Of a stretch of 7,011 bases of DNA, positions 5,387 to 7,011 are shown one piece after another. Source of the DNA: Candidatus Heimdallarchaeota archaeon (GTDB lineage Archaea; Asgardarchaeota; Heimdallarchaeia; JABLTI01); the NCBI GenBank assembly GCA_030602675.1, contig JAUVZH010000133.1, positions 1 through 7,011 of the forward strand. Direction: 5' to 3'. The notes beneath the pieces were generated by a model. It did no database searches and was not told the origin of the DNA. It saw nothing but the letters and a program-made list of their open reading frames with translations. Made by a program: the position numbers and the translations under genes. Within the stretch, counting starts at the first letter, position 1, and the number at the start of each line of letters is the position of its first letter.

Positions 5387-5391
5387 GAGGT
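5387..5391 (+). promoter_or_regulatory. Shine-Dalgarno GAGGT for gcvT
   Basis: GAGGT lies six bases before the ATG at 5398. This favours that start over the in-frame ATG nine bases later. Confidence 0.65.
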
Positions 5392-5397
5392 TTAGCA

Positions 5398-6582
5398 ATG
5401 ACTGATATGAAAACTCCAATTTATGATTGGCATAAAGAGCATGGGGATATGGCTTCTTTTGGTGGATGGTCATTACCTATGCAATTTTCTTCAATAAGAG
5501 AGGAACATCTGGCAGTTCGTAATAACGCAGGTATTTTTGACGTTAGCCATATGGGACGATTTCGTTTTACTGGGAAGGATGCCTTCCCTATTCTCAATAA
5601 GATTCTTCCAAGGAATCTTATGAAGCTTGCAGATGGTCGATGTGGGTACAGTTATTTATTAGATGAAAATGGTGGAATGCTTGACGATTGTGTAACCATG
5701 AGAAAAAGCGAGGATTATGCTATTTTTGTTTGCAATGCAGGTCCAAGAGTTAATGACTGGAATCACATGATTACATTCATTGATAGTGAAAAACAAAAGA
5801 AATCAGATTTAGATATTAATTACTATGATTTTACTTTAGATTCTGCTATGTTCGCTTTACAAGGTCCTAAAGCAATAAAAATTCTTGAGTCAATGACTGA
5901 TGATGATATTCCAAGAAGTTGGAGTTATTTTGAAACTAAATTAGCTGATATAGATGTTAAAGCATCAAGAACTGGTTATACAGGCGAAGATGGTTTTGAA
6001 ATAACCGTTGTAGCAACCAAGGAGACTATCGCTCCAATTGCAATAAAACTCTGGGAAGCAATTCTTGAAGCAGGTAAACCTTTTGGTTTGCTTCCGTGTG
6101 GTCTTGGTGCTCGAGATACTTTAAGATTGGGTGGTGGTTTACCACTATCAGGTCAAGATTTTACAACCGATTATGATCCTTTTGAAATGGATTTAGGAAT
6201 TCAAGGTATCTTCATTGATATGACTAAAGATTTCTTTATTGGTCAGGAAGCTCTCAAGAAGAAATACCCTACAGTAAATGAAGAAGGTAAACTTACATTA
6301 AAAGAAATGACTCAGAAAAGAGTTGGGTTAGAACTTCTCAAAAAGGGTATACCAAGACATGGTTATGATATTGAAAAGGATGGCAAGAAGATTGGTGAAG
6401 TTGCTAGTGGTTCTATATCACCATTAACAAGTAAAGGCATTGCTATGGCTATTTTACCTTTGGAATATACTGACCTTGATACTGAATTGACCATCAAAAT
6501 TAGAGATAAACCCAATCTTGTAAAAGTAGTCAAATATCCTTTCTTCGACACTACAAAATATGGTCGTAAAAGAGAACAATAA
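5398..6582 (+). CDS. gcvT: Aminomethyltransferase (glycine cleavage system T-protein)
   Basis: A 394-residue protein of normal GcvT length. T-protein takes the aminomethyl group from lipoylated H-protein and, with tetrahydrofolate or an archaeal pterin, releases ammonia and forms the methylene-pterin. Recognisable blocks are the N-terminal TPIYDWHKEHG and FGGWSLPMQF (6-30), NAGIFDVSHMGRFRFTG (43-59), GGMLDD (92-97, with the conserved folate-site aspartate), ALQGPKA (153-159), SRTGYTGEDGFEI (190-202), GLGARDTLRLGGGLPLSGQD (235-254), DFFIGQEAL (278-286), and the C-terminal barrel with SGSISPLTSKGIAMAIL (337-353) and YPFFDTTKYGRK (380-391). The full motif set favours GcvT over dimethylglycine or sarcosine oxidase fusions. 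No other glycine-cleavage gene is in the window, so it stands alone here, with its own SD and terminator. Confidence 0.95.
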   Translation: MTDMKTPIYDWHKEHGDMASFGGWSLPMQFSSIREEHLAVRNNAGIFDVSHMGRFRFTGKDAFPILNKILPRNLMKLADGRCGYSYLLDENGGMLDDCVTMRKSEDYAIFVCNAGPRVNDWNHMITFIDSEKQKKSDLDINYYDFTLDSAMFALQGPKAIKILESMTDDDIPRSWSYFETKLADIDVKASRTGYTGEDGFEITVVATKETIAPIAIKLWEAILEAGKPFGLLPCGLGARDTLRLGGGLPLSGQDFTTDYDPFEMDLGIQGIFIDMTKDFFIGQEALKKKYPTVNEEGKLTLKEMTQKRVGLELLKKGIPRHGYDIEKDGKKIGEVASGSISPLTSKGIAMAILPLEYTDLDTELTIKIRDKPNLVKVVKYPFFDTTKYGRKREQ

Positions 6583-6616
6583 GATGGAATGAGAAATCAA
6601 TCCATCATTTCTTTCT
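6583..6616 (+). terminator. Hairpin plus T-rich terminator after gcvT
   Basis: Immediately after the gcvT stop, GATGGA (6583-6588) pairs with TCCATC (6601-6606). After one A.A mismatch, TGA/TCA continue the stem to a GAAA (GNRA) tetraloop at 6593-6596. ATTTCTTTCTTT follows. It lies between convergent genes, whose stop codons flank it closely. Confidence 0.6.
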
Positions 6617-6895
6617 TTATTCTTCTTTCATCATTAAATCATCAATTTTAGGTGCTTTTGTATCTGATTCATCAGGACAGTGCACTAATGCGTTCCAAAT
6701 TTCTCCATCTGTAACTCTACCGGATGCTTTTACTTTTTTACCCACAAATTCAGCAAATTTGGCAGTATCAAATTCTGGAGGAACTGATTCCCAGGGGCTA
6801 ATTGCAAATAACTTGTACTCTTTACCATCTTCTGTTGCAAGAATGTACACATTGTTTTTCTTTGATACTACTCCAAAAATTTCTTGTTCTACCAT
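6617..6895 (-). CDS. Small hypothetical protein, possibly OB-fold-like
   Basis: I do not recognise the family. From the preferred ATG (6893-6895) the product has 92 residues. A beta-rich N-terminal half (EIFGVVSKKNNVYILATEDG then KEYKLFAI) and a later GKKVKASGRV segment resemble the strand pattern of small OB-fold proteins, which often bind nucleic acid or ligands. The C-terminal 20 residues are polar and acidic. There is no signal peptide or membrane segment. An in-frame ATG at 6917-6919 would add eight residues, but it lacks an SD, while GGTGAT precedes the shorter start by three bases. It follows the partial upstream gene by 39 bases on the same strand, so the two are probably one transcript. 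Confidence 0.7.
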   Translation of the reverse strand: MVEQEIFGVVSKKNNVYILATEDGKEYKLFAISPWESVPPEFDTAKFAEFVGKKVKASGRVTDGEIWNALVHCPDESDTKAPKIDDLMMKEE

Positions 6896-6898
6896 ATA

Positions 6899-6904
6899 AT
6901 CACC
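6899..6904 (-). promoter_or_regulatory. Shine-Dalgarno GGTGAT deciding the start at 6895
   Basis: On the minus strand GGTGAT sits three bases before the ATG at 6895, the same class of SD as AGGTGATC near 168. It lies inside the longer frame, so it argues for the internal start; the short spacing leaves some doubt. Confidence 0.45.
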
Positions 6905-6934
6905 ATTATTTACAATCATTTTCTAACAATTATC

Positions 6935-7011
6935 TTATTCTTTCAACAAATCTCCGACCATTTCTTCCAATTCTTTCTCTTCTTTTGCTTTCATTGCTGC
7001 TATTTGGTTCT
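6935..7011 (-). CDS. 3' end of an unidentified gene (C-terminal 24 residues)
   Basis: An open minus-strand frame enters from the right edge and ends at TAA (6935-6937). The visible C-terminus, MKAKEEKELEEMVGDLLKE, is a highly charged amphipathic helix. The other two minus-strand frames carry stops here or encode less protein-like sequence. The gene cannot be identified from this fragment. The downstream small gene starts 39 bases later on the same strand, suggesting an operon. Confidence 0.6.
   Translation of the reverse strand, partial: NQIAAMKAKEEKELEEMVGDLLKE

Noticed and set aside
5240..5397. Glycine riboswitch upstream of gcvT
   Set aside because: The 158-base region is AT-rich, has only one simple inverted repeat and lacks the conserved multi-stem core of the known glycine aptamer.
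6363..6551. 62-codon open frame on the minus strand inside gcvT
   Set aside because: It lies wholly inside the well-supported gcvT frame on the opposite strand, has no SD and does not resemble a protein family.

Overview
This is an AT-rich window from an archaeon. The strongest markers are an archaeal-type initiator tRNA-Met (A1:U72 pair, three G:C pairs next to the anticodon loop, encoded CCA), an aIF2B/eIF2B-family protein, TATA-like promoters, one apparently leaderless gene, and Shine-Dalgarno sites of the archaeal GGTGA/GAGGT type. The low GC content and a SLC49/FLVCR-like transporter would fit an Asgard-type genome, but that lineage is an inference from memory and not shown here.

Layout. 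(1) 1-163, minus: 5' end of a small DNA-binding protein with an AT-hook followed by a bZIP-like basic region and coiled coil, cut by the window edge. (2) 176-756: about 580 bases with no convincing gene, but with two copies of a 22-bp element built on the palindrome GTCNCGNGAC and a long RNA-type hairpin at 561-617. (3) 757-2040, plus: 12-TM MFS transporter resembling FLVCR1/2. (4) 2139-3558, plus: a two-gene unit, flavodoxin-fold NAD(P)H oxidoreductase then aIF2B-like protein. (5) 3689-3767, plus: initiator tRNA-Met. (6) 3777-5239, minus: secreted BNR/Asp-box beta-propeller protein; its C-terminal membrane anchor is split by a -1 frame change at about 3830. (7) 5398-6582, plus: glycine cleavage T-protein, with its own SD and a hairpin terminator. 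(8) 6617-7011, minus: a small unidentified protein behind the 3' end of another gene, probably one operon, convergent with gcvT.

The genes do not form one obvious pathway. The most coherent link is translation initiation (aIF2B next to initiator tRNA). The most notable items are the AT-hook/bZIP-like protein with paired palindromic elements in its promoter region, the FLVCR-like transporter that keeps the ligand-site Trp and two Gln but has Asn where FLVCR1 has Tyr, and the frameshifted membrane anchor of the propeller protein.
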